Assembly: GCF_001667075.1 (NCBI RefSeq)
Contig: NZ_LZIL01000033.1
Span: 40,004-104,003, forward strand
Direction: 5' to 3'
Origin: Mycobacterium sp. 852014-52450_SCH5900713
GTDB taxonomy: Bacteria; Actinomycetota; Actinomycetes; Mycobacteriales; Mycobacteriaceae
Length of the DNA: 64,000 nucleotides
The translations under genes and the position numbers were made by a program. Positions 16,325 through 26,593 of this stretch are shown one piece after another. Position 1 is the first letter of the stretch. Each line of letters begins with the position of its first letter. The notes beneath the pieces were generated by a model that was not told the DNA's origin, made no database searches, and worked only from the letters and a program-made list of their open reading frames with translations.

Positions 16325-17233
16325 TCAGCCGAGGGCCGCCAGCCGGGCGGCGCCGACCAGTCCGGCCGCACCGCCGAGTTCGGCGGGCACCACCCGCAGA
16401 CCGACCAGGAAGTCCAGCCTGGCGTACTCGGCCAGCTTCGCCCGCAAGGGGTCGAAGAGCAGCCGGCCGGAGTTCGCGACTCCTCCCCCGATGACGACGA
16501 TATCCAGGTCGCAGACCGCGCCGACCGAGGCGATCATCGCCGCGAGCGCGGTAGCTCCCCGGCGGAACGCCCGAGTGGCGACGGCCTCACCCGCCGCCGC
16601 CGCGGCGGCCAGGTCCCGGGCGCCGGCGGCGGGCGGCGCGGACCAACCGTTTGCCCGCGCCCAACGCACCATCGACGGTCCGGACGCGATGGTCTCGACG
16701 CAGCCGCGACCGCCGCACACGCAGGGCGGCCCCTCGTCCTCCACCACCACGTGCCCGACGTGGCCGGCATTGCCGGTGCGGCCGGTGTAGGGGACGCCGC
16801 CGAGCACCAATCCGCCGCCCACACCGGTGGACACCACCATGCCCAGCAGGAAATCGGCGCCGCGACCCGCGCCGCGCCAATGCTCACCCAGCGCCATGCA
16901 CAACCCGTCGCCGCCGAGCCGTACCGGCACACCCGGCACGGCGGCGGCCACCCTGTCGCGCAGCGGAAAGCCTTGCCAGCCCTTGATGTTGATGGGGCTG
17001 ACGGTTCCGCGGCGCAGGTCGATGGGGCCGGCTGAACCGATGCCCACGGCGGCGACCGCACCGTCGGCCGCGCGCAGCGCGTCGGCGATGGCCGCGTCGA
17101 CCGCCGCCCAGACCTCGTCCGCTCCGCCGCCGGCCGGCGTGGGCCGGATGACGGTGTGCACCAGCGCGCCATCGGGATCGACGAGGCCGGCGGCGATCTT
17201 GGTGCCGCCGATGTCCAGACAAAGGGTGAGCAT
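16325..17233 (-). CDS. ROK-family sugar kinase
   Basis: 302-residue kinase of the ROK family (Rv0650 type), probably phosphorylating glucose or another hexose. The ATP-binding motif LDIGGTKIAAG is at residues 5-16, the GVGGGLVLGG and NAGHVGH sequences follow, and the zinc-binding signature CVCGGRGCVE is intact. ATG at 17233 starts 5 bp after the stop of the SurA-like gene, so it is the last gene of the mannosidase operon. Context suggests that it phosphorylates a sugar released by the mannosidase, but specificity cannot be read from sequence. Confidence 0.9.
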   Translation of the reverse strand: MLTLCLDIGGTKIAAGLVDPDGALVHTVIRPTPAGGGADEVWAAVDAAIADALRAADGAVAAVGIGSAGPIDLRRGTVSPINIKGWQGFPLRDRVAAAVPGVPVRLGGDGLCMALGEHWRGAGRGADFLLGMVVSTGVGGGLVLGGVPYTGRTGNAGHVGHVVVEDEGPPCVCGGRGCVETIASGPSMVRWARANGWSAPPAAGARDLAAAAAAGEAVATRAFRRGATALAAMIASVGAVCDLDIVVIGGGVANSGRLLFDPLRAKLAEYARLDFLVGLRVVPAELGGAAGLVGAARLAALG

Positions 17234-17238
17234 CGCGA

Positions 17239-17850
17239 TCAGTGCCGATGGACGTTGTCGGGTTGGCGGGGGTCGCCGGGATGCTCGTAGCCGGGAGCGA
17301 GCCGCACCAGCTCGGCGCGCCGCGCGTCCAGCCAGACCCGGAAGGCGCGCCGCCGCGCGGCGCCCCGCAGCCGGTCGGCGATCGCCGGCCGGACGTCGTC
17401 CAGCGGCGGGCCGACCGGTGCGGGGACCCGCCAGCCGTGCTGCTCGTGACGCGGTTCGGCGAACCGGAGCGGGTTGCGGGCGTGGTAGGCGGCCACCTCC
17501 TCGTCGGTGACGCTCGCCGCGGCGGTGATGTCGGCGAAGAGCGCTCGCGCACGCGCGTCGGCCAGCGCGGCCGCGGCGATGCTGCCGAGCTCCAGCCGGG
17601 CCGTCGCGTCGGGCAGCAGTTCGGCCTCGCTCGGCGCACCCGCCCCGGTCAGGCCGCGCGCGTCGGCCTCGGCGGCGACAACCCGCCCGGTCACGATCAG
17701 CTGGGTCAGCCAGCGCCGCAGTTGACGCCCCTCCGCGGTGCCGCCGGCCGGGAGCGCGGCCGCGGCCCGCCCGCCGCGCAGCCGCGCCTCGGCCGCGTCG
17801 ACCTCGTCGACAAGCACCGGAACGCCGGCCACCGTCGCGACCACGCTCAT
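17239..17850 (-). CDS. SurA/PrsA-like chaperone-domain protein lacking PPIase domain
   Basis: 203-residue protein. The N-terminal half (VATVAGVPVLVDEVDAAE, then a helical stretch to SVTDEEVAAYHARNPLRF) has the pattern of a SurA/PrsA chaperone N-domain. The C-terminal helix (VRPAIADRLRGAARRRAF then WLDARRAELV) resembles the SurA C-terminal segment. The parvulin domain normally between them is missing, reduced to about 20 residues. There is no signal peptide, so it should be cytosolic. The ATG overlaps the mannosidase TGA (ATGA), giving tight coupling. In M. tuberculosis this slot is annotated fabD2 (Rv0649); I see no acyltransferase motif here. Function unknown. Confidence 0.75.
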   Translation of the reverse strand: MSVVATVAGVPVLVDEVDAAEARLRGGRAAAALPAGGTAEGRQLRRWLTQLIVTGRVVAAEADARGLTGAGAPSEAELLPDATARLELGSIAAAALADARARALFADITAAASVTDEEVAAYHARNPLRFAEPRHEQHGWRVPAPVGPPLDDVRPAIADRLRGAARRRAFRVWLDARRAELVRLAPGYEHPGDPRQPDNVHRH

Positions 17851-20800
17851 GTCACCGTCACCCGTATCGCCGGGGTGTAGACCAGCCGGCCGGCGCAGCC
17901 GAACCGGACCAGGGCCCACCACTCGCCGCGGTCCAGCCCGGCCGGCGGGCTCACGTCGAAGTGAACGTCAACGGTGCCGTGGGCGGGCAGCACGGCACCC
18001 ACCGCGGCGGGGCCCAGCCACTCCCACGTGCCCCACGGGCTGATCAGGTGCGCCTCGAGCGCCAGGTCCGCCCCGGCGTGGGTGCCGACCCTTACGCTCA
18101 GCGCCGCCGTACCGCCGACGGTCACCTCGACGTCAGCCGGCCCGTCGACCAGGTAGACCGGCTGCGCCTCGTGGCACGCGCCGACCTCGACCAGGCAGAC
18201 ATCCTCGACCGTCTGTCGCCACGCGGGCGGGACGTCTTCCCCGCCGATGCGGAGCTGGGCGCGGACCGGGTACAGCCCCGGCTGGGCGTGGGCGGGCACC
18301 GACACCGCCACGTCGGTCTCGCGGTATTCGCCGCTGCGCAGTGTCAGGGGGAGCTCGTCGGGCTTGGCCGACCAGCCCTGCGGACACACCAGGGTGACCG
18401 CCCCGGTCAGGGTCGTGTCGCTGCAGTCGCTGGCCGCTGTGAGGCGCAGCATGACCTCGCCGCCGGGCTCGGCGGCCACCCGCGCGGGATGCCGATGAGC
18501 GACGGCCGGCAGCCCGCCGAGCGGCGCGGGGCCCCGGTTGTGCAGCCAGTAGCGCGCGTACAACGGCTGCGCGGTTTCGGCCTGCGGGGCCAGCGCGCCC
18601 GAACCCGTCCGCACGGGGGGCGCTCGGAATCGGGCCAGCACGGTGGCCACCTGATAGCCGTGCAGGTCGAGCGGCCGGCTGCCGGCGCGCGGCGATTCGA
18701 GTAGGTCGGCGTCGCGGAAGTCGCTCACCTCGCCGATGTCCGAACCGATCACCACGCTGGTTGGCGACCCCGTCGTCTCCACGAGTCGCAGGGCCACCGC
18801 GCTCGGGGCGACGGGCCGGGCGCTGCCCGCCGTGAGCGGGTTGCCGGCCGCCTTGAGCGCCGCCAGCTGCACCCGGCCGGCGGGCTCGACGCTCAGCAGG
18901 GATCCCGCCGCGGGCAACGCGCCCCCCGCCCGGCCGGATGCGCACGCCAGCAGCGGGTGGGAGAACTGTGCGCTGCGGCCGGGGATCTCGGCGCGCCGCC
19001 AGTCGCCGGCCCCGCAGACCAGCGCGTAGTCGAAAACGTGTGTCCAGTGCTGCAGTTGAAAGTTCGAGCCGTCCGGGGCGGTCCGGCGCGGCTCGTCGAT
19101 CCAGATGCCCGACGGCCAACCGGTGCAGGACCGCATCAACGCGGTGTGCAGGGTGCCCTCGGCGTCGACGGCGAAGCTGGGCACGCCCCGGTTGAGCAGG
19201 GCGACGGTGCGGTCCTCGAATTCGCCGGTTCCCGCCGGCGCGCGCTGCGTGACGACGACTTCGGCGTCGCCGAGGTCGTCGGCCACCGACGCGATCTCGG
19301 CGGCCAGGCTCTCCGCGTCGCGGCCGGCGATCACCAGCACCGGCAGCGCGTCCGGCGCGCGCAGATCGGCGCTCGGCACCCACACCGCGGCCAACGGCGT
19401 CGCGGCCGGCACCCAGACCCTGGCCCGTCCCGTCGTCGCCAACTGGCGGTCGAGGTCTTCCGCGTACACCGGGTCCGCCTGCGCCAGCACCGCCTTGGTG
19501 AACGCGTTGCGGGCCGGTCCGCCCAGCGCGATGCGCACATCGGGCAGGTTCGAATCGACGTCGAGGTGGCCGTAGCGCTGCTTGTCCGCGCCGCTGCAGG
19601 TCGCCGTCACCCCGGCGCGGACCAGCGCAACCATCAGCTCGCGCGCGAGCGGACCGGACACCGCCTCGTCCGGCGACACCACCTCGGCCACCGAGATCGC
19701 GCGCACGGCTTGGCTGTGCGGCGAGCCCACCCGCACGCGCGCCGCCGAGGACAGGCCGAACCAGCCGTAGGCGGGGTTGTCCAGCGTCCACGGGTGCCGC
19801 GCGGTGTCCACCGATTCGGTCCCGTCGTGCAGCAACCCGAAACCCCGCCCCACGACGGCGTCACCGACCTCGCTGACCGGCATGGCGCCCGGCAGCGGGC
19901 ACGGCCAGCGCAGCCGCACCAGGCGGTCGGCCCCGGTGAATTCGTCGATGGTGGTGCGGCAGTCCACCCGCGGCACCCCGCGCCACAGCGTCAGAGTCTG
20001 GGTGTAGCGCGCCACCGTGTCGATCCGCCCGGTGACGACGATCCGCTGCCCCAGCGGGCCGTGGTAGGTCCGCGCCCGCGCCGGTGAATCCGACGAGCAG
20101 ACCACCGGCCCCTTGGGCAGCAGGTGCCACGGGCCCTCGGCCTGCGTCGGGTGCGCCGCGTATTCCTCGTAGACCGCGAGCTCGTTGCCCACCCGGCCCT
20201 CGGCGACCAGCTCGCGGCCGTCCGCGACCAGGGACACGACTCCCCCGCCGCGCGCCGGGTCGACCTCCAAGCGGTAGTGCTCGTTCGCGATCGCCGAGCC
20301 CGCCACGGGTTGCCAGCCGCTCGGGCCGTCATCGGGAACCAGCCGGTAGGCCCGCCACCCCATCGACGGCACCTCCCGCGCCAGCCAGGTGACCGACCGG
20401 CCGCCGTGCTCGACGTGCGCGGGCGACTCGGCACCGTCGGCGTCCAGCACCCGGACCCCGCCCGCGAGCGGCGCGTCGAGCCGCGCGGTGACGACGTCGG
20501 TCCGCTTCTGCGCCAGCGGATTCCACACGACGACGTCACCGCCGACCGCGCTGGACAGCAACGCCAGCGAGGCGTCACGCGTCGCTCGGCCCAGCTCCCA
20601 CGCGTCGCGCCAGCCGGTCAGCAGGTCGAGGTAGACCTGGTCGGATTCCGAGCCGGTGATGCCGTCGTGGTGCGCCCCGTACGCGAGCTGCACCCACGCC
20701 TTGGCCAGCGCCGCCTGCGGGTACTCGGCGCCGGCCAACAGCCCGGCGAACACGGCGAACCGCTCGGCCTGCAGGACGGCGTTCTCCGCGGCCCGGTTCG

Positions 20801-22019
20801 CCTGCTTGGTGTCGATGAAGGACACGTCCTTGCCGGTGTAGATCGGGTTCATGTCCCGGGTCTGCGGCGACGGCGCGCGGCCGCGCTCGGCCAGTCCGGC
20901 GCGCACGGCCGCGAAGAACTCCCGCGGCAGCGCGCACACGAAGCGCGGCCAGGTGTAGCGGGCGGCCCAGTCGCGGTGGATGGCGGTCACCCATTTGTTC
21001 GGCGGCGTGTAGTCGGTGCCGACGGGCAGCAGCACGTTGCGCGTCAGCGCGACCCTTTTCAGCTGATCGAAGAGCGCAAAGGTGGCATCCTCGGCCTCGG
21101 CCACCGACGTGGCCGAGTCCATCCACCAGCCCGCCGAGTAGTGCGCGGGCATGTAGTGGGTGAGCAGCCCGCGGCCCGACGGCGAAATCCACTCGAACTC
21201 GCTGCTGAACTGCATCCGCTCGACGTCCCCGCCGCCCAGCGCCGGGCCCCACTGGTGGTGCGGGCCGCGGGCCCACGAGCTCGACGTCAGCCCGGCGTCG
21301 GCGGCCAGCCCGGGGAATTGCGGATCGTGGCCGAACACGTCCAGCTGCCAGGCGGTGGCCGGATCGGCGCCCAGCACGTCACGCTGAAAACCGATGCCGT
21401 GCACCAGGTTTCGAATGGTTGTTTCCGGGCTGGTCAGGTTGGTGTTGGGTTCGTTGTATGTGCCGCCCATCACCTCGACGCGACCCTGCGCGATGAACCG
21501 GCGCAGGTCGGCGCGGTCCTCGGGCCGGGTGTCCCAATAGGGCTTGAGGTAGTCGACCTCGGCCAGCACGAACTTGTACTCGGGCTCGCGGCGGGCCATT
21601 TCCAGGTGGGCGTGCACCAGCTCGAAGCCGTTCGTCTGCCGGGCGCGCCCCGGCGGGTCCTCGGTCCACTCGCTGGTGTAGGCGCCCTGGGTGTTCCACC
21701 ACACCGGGTCGTAGTGGAAGTGGCTGACCATGAACATGGTCCAGCCGGGCTCGGCCACGACGAAGTCGAACGGCAGGGCGGCGCCGGCGGCGTCGACGCG
21801 CGCGGCCCGGCGCTCACCGGCGACCGGATCGCGCAGCGCGACCGGGACCTCGACCACCTCGCGGCCGGGCTGCGCGAGCGCCTCCCCGCCCAGCCCGTCG
21901 CCGCCGACGCGGACCGGCGTCGGCTCGGCGCACCCGGAGACGGCCATGCGCACCACCTGCAGCGGCGCATCCGGCGGCCCGACGAACAGCTCGGTCGAGA
22001 GGGCCGAAACCAGCTGCAT
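17847..22019 (-). CDS. GH38-family alpha-mannosidase
   Basis: 1390-residue glycoside hydrolase family 38 enzyme, the Rv0648 homologue but longer than the roughly 1215 residues I recall. The GH38 metal-site motif SHFHYDPVWW is at about 99-108, and QLDVFGHDPQFPG carries the nucleophile Asp. Further conserved segments are MGGTYNEPNTNLTSPE and the GAHHDGITGSESDQVYLDLL block. The first 85 residues and a C-terminal beta-rich region of several hundred residues (NEW1/Ig-like style) flank the catalytic part. No signal peptide is seen, which suggests action on internal or imported mannosides. First gene of an operon with the SurA-like protein and the ROK kinase. Confidence 0.92.
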   Translation of the reverse strand: MQLVSALSTELFVGPPDAPLQVVRMAVSGCAEPTPVRVGGDGLGGEALAQPGREVVEVPVALRDPVAGERRAARVDAAGAALPFDFVVAEPGWTMFMVSHFHYDPVWWNTQGAYTSEWTEDPPGRARQTNGFELVHAHLEMARREPEYKFVLAEVDYLKPYWDTRPEDRADLRRFIAQGRVEVMGGTYNEPNTNLTSPETTIRNLVHGIGFQRDVLGADPATAWQLDVFGHDPQFPGLAADAGLTSSSWARGPHHQWGPALGGGDVERMQFSSEFEWISPSGRGLLTHYMPAHYSAGWWMDSATSVAEAEDATFALFDQLKRVALTRNVLLPVGTDYTPPNKWVTAIHRDWAARYTWPRFVCALPREFFAAVRAGLAERGRAPSPQTRDMNPIYTGKDVSFIDTKQANRAAENAVLQAERFAVFAGLLAGAEYPQAALAKAWVQLAYGAHHDGITGSESDQVYLDLLTGWRDAWELGRATRDASLALLSSAVGGDVVVWNPLAQKRTDVVTARLDAPLAGGVRVLDADGAESPAHVEHGGRSVTWLAREVPSMGWRAYRLVPDDGPSGWQPVAGSAIANEHYRLEVDPARGGGVVSLVADGRELVAEGRVGNELAVYEEYAAHPTQAEGPWHLLPKGPVVCSSDSPARARTYHGPLGQRIVVTGRIDTVARYTQTLTLWRGVPRVDCRTTIDEFTGADRLVRLRWPCPLPGAMPVSEVGDAVVGRGFGLLHDGTESVDTARHPWTLDNPAYGWFGLSSAARVRVGSPHSQAVRAISVAEVVSPDEAVSGPLARELMVALVRAGVTATCSGADKQRYGHLDVDSNLPDVRIALGGPARNAFTKAVLAQADPVYAEDLDRQLATTGRARVWVPAATPLAAVWVPSADLRAPDALPVLVIAGRDAESLAAEIASVADDLGDAEVVVTQRAPAGTGEFEDRTVALLNRGVPSFAVDAEGTLHTALMRSCTGWPSGIWIDEPRRTAPDGSNFQLQHWTHVFDYALVCGAGDWRRAEIPGRSAQFSHPLLACASGRAGGALPAAGSLLSVEPAGRVQLAALKAAGNPLTAGSARPVAPSAVALRLVETTGSPTSVVIGSDIGEVSDFRDADLLESPRAGSRPLDLHGYQVATVLARFRAPPVRTGSGALAPQAETAQPLYARYWLHNRGPAPLGGLPAVAHRHPARVAAEPGGEVMLRLTAASDCSDTTLTGAVTLVCPQGWSAKPDELPLTLRSGEYRETDVAVSVPAHAQPGLYPVRAQLRIGGEDVPPAWRQTVEDVCLVEVGACHEAQPVYLVDGPADVEVTVGGTAALSVRVGTHAGADLALEAHLISPWGTWEWLGPAAVGAVLPAHGTVDVHFDVSPPAGLDRGEWWALVRFGCAGRLVYTPAIRVTVT

Positions 22020-22064
22020 CCCCGAACCTTACGGGTGTCACCCCCTGCTGGAAAGCTAGGCGCC

Positions 22065-22598
22065 ATGGCGGACATCACCACCCAACTGGCCGACCAGCTC
22101 GACTGGCACTGGCGGGGACACCTGCGCCCTCGGCTGGAAGGCCTGACCGATCACGAGTATTTCTGGCGGCCGGTGCCGAACTGCTGGACGGTACAACCGG
22201 ACGGGTCGGTGGACTACACCTACCCGGCCCCCTCCCCGCCGCCGTTCACCACGATCGCCTGGCGCATGGCACACGTCATCGTCGGAGTTTTCGCCATGCG
22301 CAACCACAACCACTTCGGTGGCCCGCCCGCCGACTACCTGAGTTGGAACTACGCCACCGACGCCGTCACCGCATTGAGACAGCTCGATGACTGTTACGCC
22401 ACGTGGATCAACGGAGTGCGGTCGCTCTCGGCGGCGGATCTCAGCCGCCGCTGCGGTCCGGCGGAGGGGCCCTACGCTGAGCACCAGCTGAGCGAGCTCG
22501 TCCTGCACATCAACCGGGAAGCGATCCACCACGGCGCCGAGATCGCTTGTCTTCGAGACCTCTACGTCCATCGCCAGATCACCGACCGGAAGGCCTGA
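22065..22598 (+). CDS. DinB-like domain protein
   Basis: 177-residue protein of the DinB/YfiT four-helix superfamily. Likely metal-ligand histidines are in AWRMAHVIVGVF, SELVLHINREAIHHGAE and nearby. The family includes mycothiol- or bacillithiol-dependent transferases and many uncharacterised proteins. ATG at 22065 is 45 bp from the divergent mannosidase gene. The next gene, another DinB-like protein, starts 2 bases after its stop, so the two form an operon. Confidence 0.8.
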   Translation: MADITTQLADQLDWHWRGHLRPRLEGLTDHEYFWRPVPNCWTVQPDGSVDYTYPAPSPPPFTTIAWRMAHVIVGVFAMRNHNHFGGPPADYLSWNYATDAVTALRQLDDCYATWINGVRSLSAADLSRRCGPAEGPYAEHQLSELVLHINREAIHHGAEIACLRDLYVHRQITDRKA

Positions 22599-22600
22599 GA

Positions 22601-23194
22601 ATGCCCGCTCTTGCCCGGCCCGTAGCCGACGAACGCAGCGCCCTGCGCGAATACCTGGCCTACCACCAAAGCGCGTACCTCGCGGTGTCCTACGGCCTGA
22701 CCGACGAACAGGCGCGGTCCACCCCCTCGGTCAGCGCGCTGTCGATCGGCGGGCTGATCAAGCACGCCACCGCGATGCAGCGCAGCTGGATGGCGCGGGT
22801 CGCCGCCGCACCGGACGCGCCGCCGAAAGACCCTCGCCCGTTCGAGCAGATCACCAAGGAGTTCGCGGATCAGCACGTGATGCGGCCCGACGAGACGCTG
22901 GCCGGTCTGCTGCGGGCATTCGAAGAACAGAACGCGACGTCGCTGCGCCTGGCGGAGACCGCGGACCTCGACACGGCGGTGCCGGTTCCGCAGGACATCC
23001 CGTGGTTTCCCCAGGACCAGAAGGCCTGGTCGGTGCGCTGGGTGATCCTCCATGTGATCAACGAGTTGGCCCGGCACGCCGGGCACGCCGACATCATCCG
23101 CGAAACCATCGACGGCGCGACCATGTACGAGTTGATCGCGGCGCTGGAGGGCTGGGCGATCCAGGGCTGGGTGCAACCCTGGAGCCCGAGCTAG
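22601..23194 (+). CDS. DinB-like (DUF664) domain protein
   Basis: 197-residue DinB-superfamily protein. The three expected metal-binding histidines fall in SIGGLIKHATAMQRSW and VILHVINELARHAGHADIIRE, a pattern typical of DUF664 members. GGAAGG precedes the ATG, inside the end of the upstream DinB gene. The two proteins are not close copies; the second has the more canonical H...HxxxH layout. Probable thiol-dependent S-transferase or detoxification enzyme, by family only. Confidence 0.85.
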   Translation: MPALARPVADERSALREYLAYHQSAYLAVSYGLTDEQARSTPSVSALSIGGLIKHATAMQRSWMARVAAAPDAPPKDPRPFEQITKEFADQHVMRPDETLAGLLRAFEEQNATSLRLAETADLDTAVPVPQDIPWFPQDQKAWSVRWVILHVINELARHAGHADIIRETIDGATMYELIAALEGWAIQGWVQPWSPS

Positions 23195-23236
23195 AGGAAT
23201 TGGGACTGACTCCGCCGATTTGGCAGACTGCTTTAG

Positions 23237-24583
23237 ATGAGCTCTACCAAACATCGAGACGTGGCCAGGCTTGACCGGGTGCCGCTGCCGGTGGAAGCGG
23301 CCCGGGTGGCCGTCACCGGTTGGCAGGTCACCCGCACCGCCGCGCGGATCGTCAGCAAGCTGCCGGGCAAGGGCCCGTGGCAGCAGAAGGCGATCAAGCA
23401 GCTCCCGCAGACCTTCGCCGACCTCGGCCCGACGTACGTGAAATTCGGTCAGATCATCGCGTCCAGCCCCGGGGCGTTCGGCGAATCGCTGTCCCGCGAA
23501 TTCCGCGGCCTGCTCGACCGGGTGCCGCCCGCCGACACCGAAGAGGTGCACAAGCTCCTCGTCGAGGAGCTCGGGGGTGACCCCGCCGACCTGTTCGCCA
23601 AGTGGGAGGAGACGCCGTTCGCGTCGGCGTCCATCGCCCAGGTGCATTACGCCACCCTGCACACCGGCGAAGAGGTCGTCGTCAAGATCCAGCGCCCCGG
23701 CATTCGCCGCCGGGTCGCCGCCGACCTGCAGATCCTCAAGCGCTTCGCCCAGGCCGTCGAACTGGCAAAGATGGGCCGCCGGCTCTCGGCGCAGGACGTG
23801 GTCGCCGACTTCTCCGACAACCTGGCCGAGGAGCTGAACTTCCGGCTGGAGGCGCAGTCGATGGACGCGTGGGTCTCGCACCTGCACGCCTCCCCGCTGG
23901 GCCGCAACATCCGGGTGCCGCAGGTGCACTGGGACTTCACCTCCGAGCGGGTGCTGACGATGGAGCGGGTGCAGGGCATCCGCATCGACGACGTCGCCGC
24001 CATCCGCAAGGCCGGGTTCGACGGGGTCGAACTGGTGAAGGCGCTGCTGTTCTCGCTTTTCGAGGGTGGGCTGCGGCACGGGCTGTTTCACGGCGACCTG
24101 CACGCCGGCAACCTCTACGTCGACGAGGCGGGCCGCATCGTGTTCTTCGACTTCGGGATCATGGGCCGCATCGACCCGCGCACCCGCTGGCTGCTGCGCG
24201 AGCTGGTGTACGCGCTGCTGGTGAAGAAGGACCACGCCGCCGCGGGCAAGATCGTGGTGCTGATGGGCGCCGTCGGGACCATGAAACCCGAGGCTCAGGC
24301 CGCCAAGGACCTGGAGCGCTTCGCCACCCCGCTGACCATGCAGACGCTGGGCGACCTGTCCTACGCCGACATCGGGCGGCAACTGTCGGCCCTGGCCGAC
24401 GCCTACGACGTCAAGCTGCCCCGCGAGCTGGTGCTGATCGGCAAGCAGTTCCTCTACGTCGAGCGGTACATGAAGCTGCTCGCCCCCAAGTGGCAGATGA
24501 TGTCCGACCCGCAGCTGACCGGCTACTTCGCCAACTTCATGGTCGAGGTAAGCCGCGAGCACTCCCCCGATCTGGAGGTGTAG
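23237..24583 (+). CDS. ABC1/UbiB-family atypical kinase
   Basis: 448-residue member of the ABC1/ADCK/UbiB protein-kinase-like family (Rv0647c). The diagnostic KFGQ motif is at 69-72, followed by ASIAQVHYA in place of a Gly-rich loop, VVVKIQRPG with the ATP-site lysine, HGDLHAGN as catalytic loop and FFDFG as the metal loop. All key residues are intact. No Shine-Dalgarno is visible before ATG 23237. A weak TTGGGA/18/CAGACT promoter about 7 bases before the ATG would give a leaderless transcript. It is followed 10 bp later by lipG, the order seen in M. tuberculosis next to the mmaA genes. Confidence 0.92.
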   Translation: MSSTKHRDVARLDRVPLPVEAARVAVTGWQVTRTAARIVSKLPGKGPWQQKAIKQLPQTFADLGPTYVKFGQIIASSPGAFGESLSREFRGLLDRVPPADTEEVHKLLVEELGGDPADLFAKWEETPFASASIAQVHYATLHTGEEVVVKIQRPGIRRRVAADLQILKRFAQAVELAKMGRRLSAQDVVADFSDNLAEELNFRLEAQSMDAWVSHLHASPLGRNIRVPQVHWDFTSERVLTMERVQGIRIDDVAAIRKAGFDGVELVKALLFSLFEGGLRHGLFHGDLHAGNLYVDEAGRIVFFDFGIMGRIDPRTRWLLRELVYALLVKKDHAAAGKIVVLMGAVGTMKPEAQAAKDLERFATPLTMQTLGDLSYADIGRQLSALADAYDVKLPRELVLIGKQFLYVERYMKLLAPKWQMMSDPQLTGYFANFMVEVSREHSPDLEV

Positions 24584-24593
24584 GGGCACTCTG

Positions 24594-25499
24594 ATGCAGA
24601 TCCGCACCGGGACCGCCACCGTCGGCGACTTGAAGCTCTATTACGAGGACATGGGCGACATCGACGACCCACCCGTGCTGCTGATCATGGGGCTGGGCGC
24701 CCAGCTGCTGCTGTGGCGAACCGCTTTCTGCGAGCGGCTGGTCGACCACGGGCTGCGCGTCATCAGGTACGACAACCGGGACGTCGGCCTGTCGAGCAAA
24801 ACTCAGCACCGCAGCTCGGGGCAGCCGCTGGTGACGCGGCTGGCGCGCTCCTGGCTGGGCCTGCCGAGCGAGGCGGCATACAGGCTCGAGGACATGGCCG
24901 ATGACGCCGCGGCCGTGCTGGATCACCTGGGCATCGAGCACGCACACGTCGTGGGCGCGTCGATGGGCGGCATGATCGCCCAGATTTTCGCGGCGCGATT
25001 CCATGAGCGGACGAGAACCCTCGGGGTCATCTTCTCCAGCAATAACTCGGCCTTCCTGCCACCACCCGGTCCGCGCCAGTTGCTGGCGCTCATCAAGGGG
25101 CCGCCGCCGAGCTCGCCGCGCGAGGTGATCGTCGATAACTCCATCCGGGTCAGCAAGATCATCGGCAGCCGGCGCTTTTTGGCTTCCGAGGAGCAACTTC
25201 GGGCCGAGGCCATCGAGAGCTACGAACGCAGCTATTACCCCTGGGGCGTCGCCCGGCATTTCGACGCCGTGCTGGGCAGCGGCAGCCTGAGGCGCTACAA
25301 CCGCCGGACCGCCGCCCCGACCGTGGTGATTCACGGCCGGGCGGACAAGCTGATGCGGCCCTTCGGCGGCCGGGCGGTGGCCAGATCCATCGACGGCGCC
25401 CGATTGGTGTTATTCGACGGGATGGGCCATGATCTGCCACAGCAGTTGTGGGATCAGGTGATCGGCGTGTTGGCGGGCAACTTCGCCAGAGCGAACTGA
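24594..25499 (+). CDS. lipG: Alpha/beta hydrolase, LipG type
   Basis: 301-residue alpha/beta-fold esterase or lipase. The nucleophile elbow GASMGG puts the catalytic Ser at 123. The oxyanion region is LLIMGLGAQLLLW, the acid is probably in HGRADKLM and the His in DGMGHDLP near the end. M. tuberculosis LipG (Rv0646c) is reported to have phospholipase and thioesterase activity and likewise sits directly upstream of mmaA1. AGGGG precedes the ATG, which is 10 bp after the ABC1 kinase stop, so the two are probably co-transcribed. Confidence 0.9.
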   Translation: MQIRTGTATVGDLKLYYEDMGDIDDPPVLLIMGLGAQLLLWRTAFCERLVDHGLRVIRYDNRDVGLSSKTQHRSSGQPLVTRLARSWLGLPSEAAYRLEDMADDAAAVLDHLGIEHAHVVGASMGGMIAQIFAARFHERTRTLGVIFSSNNSAFLPPPGPRQLLALIKGPPPSSPREVIVDNSIRVSKIIGSRRFLASEEQLRAEAIESYERSYYPWGVARHFDAVLGSGSLRRYNRRTAAPTVVIHGRADKLMRPFGGRAVARSIDGARLVLFDGMGHDLPQQLWDQVIGVLAGNFARAN

Positions 25500-26447
<948 letters not shown>

Positions 26448-26593
26448 CGCCCAGCCGCCGGGGCCGACGGTAAACGAAGCGGACCCGTAAAAACTTCGGC
26501 GCACGCGCGCAAATGCGGGGTTTTCCAGCCCCGGCGGGTAGCGTGCCCCCGGAGATGGCCACCTCTCTGGCGGCCGTCCTCTCGGGAGGACAT

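Noticed and set aside
20124..22598. Long plus-strand frame ending in the first DinB-like gene
   Set aside because: Only the part from 22065 is coding; the rest is antisense to the GH38 mannosidase.
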